From Chloroherpetonaceae bacterium (GTDB lineage Bacteria > Bacteroidota > Chlorobiia > Chlorobiales > Thermochlorobacteraceae): a stretch of 64,000 nucleotides of DNA. This document shows, piece after piece, positions 62,981 through 64,000 of this stretch. The position numbers and the translations under genes are program-made. The DNA lies in assembly GCA_025056565.1 (NCBI GenBank), contig JANWWA010000001.1, forward strand, positions 345,966-409,965. Direction: 5' to 3'. A model generated the notes under the pieces. That model did no database searches, was not told the DNA's origin, and was given only the letters and a program-made list of their open reading frames with translations. The number at the start of each line of letters is the position of its first letter. Positions within the stretch are counted from its first letter, which is position 1.

Positions 62981-63703
62981 CTAAGTTTGACCGTTGCGAT
63001 GCACATCGTTGAAATTCAGAATGTCCATCGTATTGCCGCTCATTGCCATTGCGTAGATGTTGCGCTTTGTCAGAAACGCCACCTGCGATGGATTGAGCGA
63101 GAGGCTGGAGAAAATCGGGATAAGCTTTTTGCCCTTGTACTCTGGGAAATAGTCGAAAAACTCAGGCAGCACCTCAGCGAAATCTTCTATGTGATGCTGC
63201 CGAACTGTGGCTTTAGTCTCATTTAACAAGACCGTATCGCCTGAAACTAAAATTGCATCAAACTCCCTGCCCACTCCATCAGGCTTACTGCTGCTGGCAT
63301 ACACATTGAGCAGCATTCGGTCTATTTTCTTCAGACCGAAGTAGCGGTCAGCAACAGCTGGCAAGTTCGGTGCAACAATATCCTCGACAATCGTGCCGAG
63401 TCTGTTGGACAGCTCTCCCCACTTCTTGTTTAAGTTTTTGATGACTTCCCTTGTCTCCTTCTCGAAAACCTGTACCCCATCTTTGAGTGTCAGCATTCCA
63501 TCTTTGAGTGTCAGCATTTCATCTTGAAGAACACGCACTGCCTCTTTGAGCGTCTGCATCTCTTCCCTGAAGGCTTGCATCTCCTTATCGCGTTGGGCTT
63601 GTGCAATTTCGGCACGGCGCGCCGCTAGCGCACTCTGAGCCATATACTCGCCCAGTATGGCTTCAAGGTCAGTAAGCCGACGATTGAAGTCTGAACTGTC
63701 CAT
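62981..63703 (-). CDS. Coiled-coil protein with PD-(D/E)XK-like C-terminal domain
   Basis: A 240-residue protein of two parts. Residues about 15-100 are a coiled-coil with heptad repeats, including the tandem heptads MLTLKDG-MLTLKDG encoded by a 21-base DNA duplication. The C-terminal part (residues about 105-235) has the EFDAILVSGDTVLLNETKAT pattern, which fits a PD-(D/E)XK nuclease core (acidic residue, then ExK as ETK), followed by FAEVLPEFFDYFPEYKGKK. Families of this layout (DUF3782-like) occur in multiple copies in filamentous cyanobacteria and Chlorobi, with no assigned function. Nuclease activity is unproven. It precedes leuS by 31 bases. Confidence 0.72.
   Translation of the reverse strand: MDSSDFNRRLTDLEAILGEYMAQSALAARRAEIAQAQRDKEMQAFREEMQTLKEAVRVLQDEMLTLKDGMLTLKDGVQVFEKETREVIKNLNKKWGELSNRLGTIVEDIVAPNLPAVADRYFGLKKIDRMLLNVYASSSKPDGVGREFDAILVSGDTVLLNETKATVRQHHIEDFAEVLPEFFDYFPEYKGKKLIPIFSSLSLNPSQVAFLTKRNIYAMAMSGNTMDILNFNDVHRNGQT
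63477..63518. repeat. 21-base tandem duplication inside the coiled-coil gene
   Basis: Two identical 21-base units (63477-63497 and 63498-63518), in frame, adding one heptad pair to the coiled-coil. A third, diverged unit follows. This is the sort of repeat that expands and contracts by slippage. Confidence 0.85.
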
Positions 63704-63933
63704 TGCCTGTGCATTCAGCTGTAACCTTGAAGATACTCAAACTATATCAAGTTTTGCGTCTCTCCTAACAGGGCTGCGAAAGCATAAAGTTGCAGTTTCT
63801 TCTCCCAGTTGGAAGAGGCTGCTCGCTCGAGCGCTCACTAATTGAGAATCCACTCTCGTTTTTTATCTTTCTCCGCTTTTTAGTCGACATTTAACCTTGT
63901 GAAGTAAAAAACTGAAAGACTTTCCTCTGAGCT

Positions 63934-64000
63934 ATGCAGAAACTTGCCTTTTACTTCAACCTGACGCGCCTTGCTTTCTTCCAGACATCTTTTGGCATTA
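63934..64000 (+). CDS. Start of an unidentified gene running off the window
   Basis: ATG 63934 opens a frame of 22 codons to the edge, MQKLAFYFNLTRLAFFQTSF, a hydrophobic N-terminus that suggests a membrane protein. Too short to name. Divergent from the coiled-coil gene, with about 230 bases between. Confidence 0.4.
   Translation, partial: MQKLAFYFNLTRLAFFQTSFGI

Noticed and set aside
21304-63898. A shared 15-mer TCGACATTTAACCTT at 21304-21318 and 63884-63898
   Set aside because: In 64 kb a few 15-mer pairs are expected by chance. The two copies face different contexts (over one start codon on the minus strand, upstream of another gene on the plus strand).

Overview
The window looks like a chromosome segment of a Chlorobi/Bacteroidota-lineage bacterium. 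Evidence: three SusC/SusD outer-membrane uptake pairs, a group II PcrB-type (archaeal-like) geranylgeranylglyceryl phosphate synthase, a Bacteroidetes-type GlmU-like start at the left edge, A-rich leaders with few strong Shine-Dalgarno sites, and a B12-binding radical SAM protein resembling the BchQ/BchR methyltransferases of chlorosome bacteriochlorophyll synthesis. A relative of the green sulfur bacteria (Chloroherpeton/Thermochlorobacter-like) is my best inference, not proven. I see no rRNA, tRNA, CRISPR, prophage or insertion sequence.

Region 1 (1-7.8 kb) is housekeeping: a partial GlmU-like gene, a diacylglycerol-kinase-family protein, a UvrD-type helicase, a PiT phosphate transporter, an NDP-sugar nucleotidyltransferase and 5-formyl-THF cyclo-ligase. 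Region 2 (7.8-14.6 kb, minus) is a compact polyamine operon, potD-potB-potC-potA-aldehyde dehydrogenase-gabT, with a promoter candidate before potD and a terminator-like hairpin after it. Region 3 (15.3-19.9 kb, minus) holds two exported amidohydrolases, a type I asparaginase and a CDF metal exporter. Region 4 (20-26 kb) has iscX, a TM2-like mini-protein, ispE with the ether-lipid synthase, then a plus-strand run of enoyl-CoA hydratase, SPOR protein, sigma-54 activator and lytic transglycosylase. Region 5 (26-34.7 kb) has an orphan DNA methyltransferase, a secreted beta-propeller, a TPR histidine kinase, adenosine deaminase, an inositol-monophosphatase-family enzyme, a PBP4-type DD-peptidase and a small secreted protein.

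Region 6 (34.7-53.2 kb, minus) is the most distinctive: three tandem SusC-SusD pairs, two of which are followed by paralogous secreted TPR proteins that share an unassigned C-terminal domain; the middle unit also carries a DUF4397 lipoprotein. Hairpins punctuate the gene junctions. No glycan-degrading enzymes accompany them.

Region 7 (53.6-57.6 kb, plus) combines the B12/radical SAM gene with a compact inorganic-carbon cassette: exported beta-carbonic anhydrase, SbtA-type bicarbonate transporter and SbtB-type PII-like regulator, ending in strong terminators. Region 8 (57.7-64 kb) has uvrA, leuS and a coiled-coil/nuclease-like protein on the minus strand, and the start of a plus-strand gene at the edge. 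The items most worth following are the carbonic anhydrase-SbtA-SbtB cassette, the SusCD-TPR modules and a 12-base leader element shared by potD and two susC genes.
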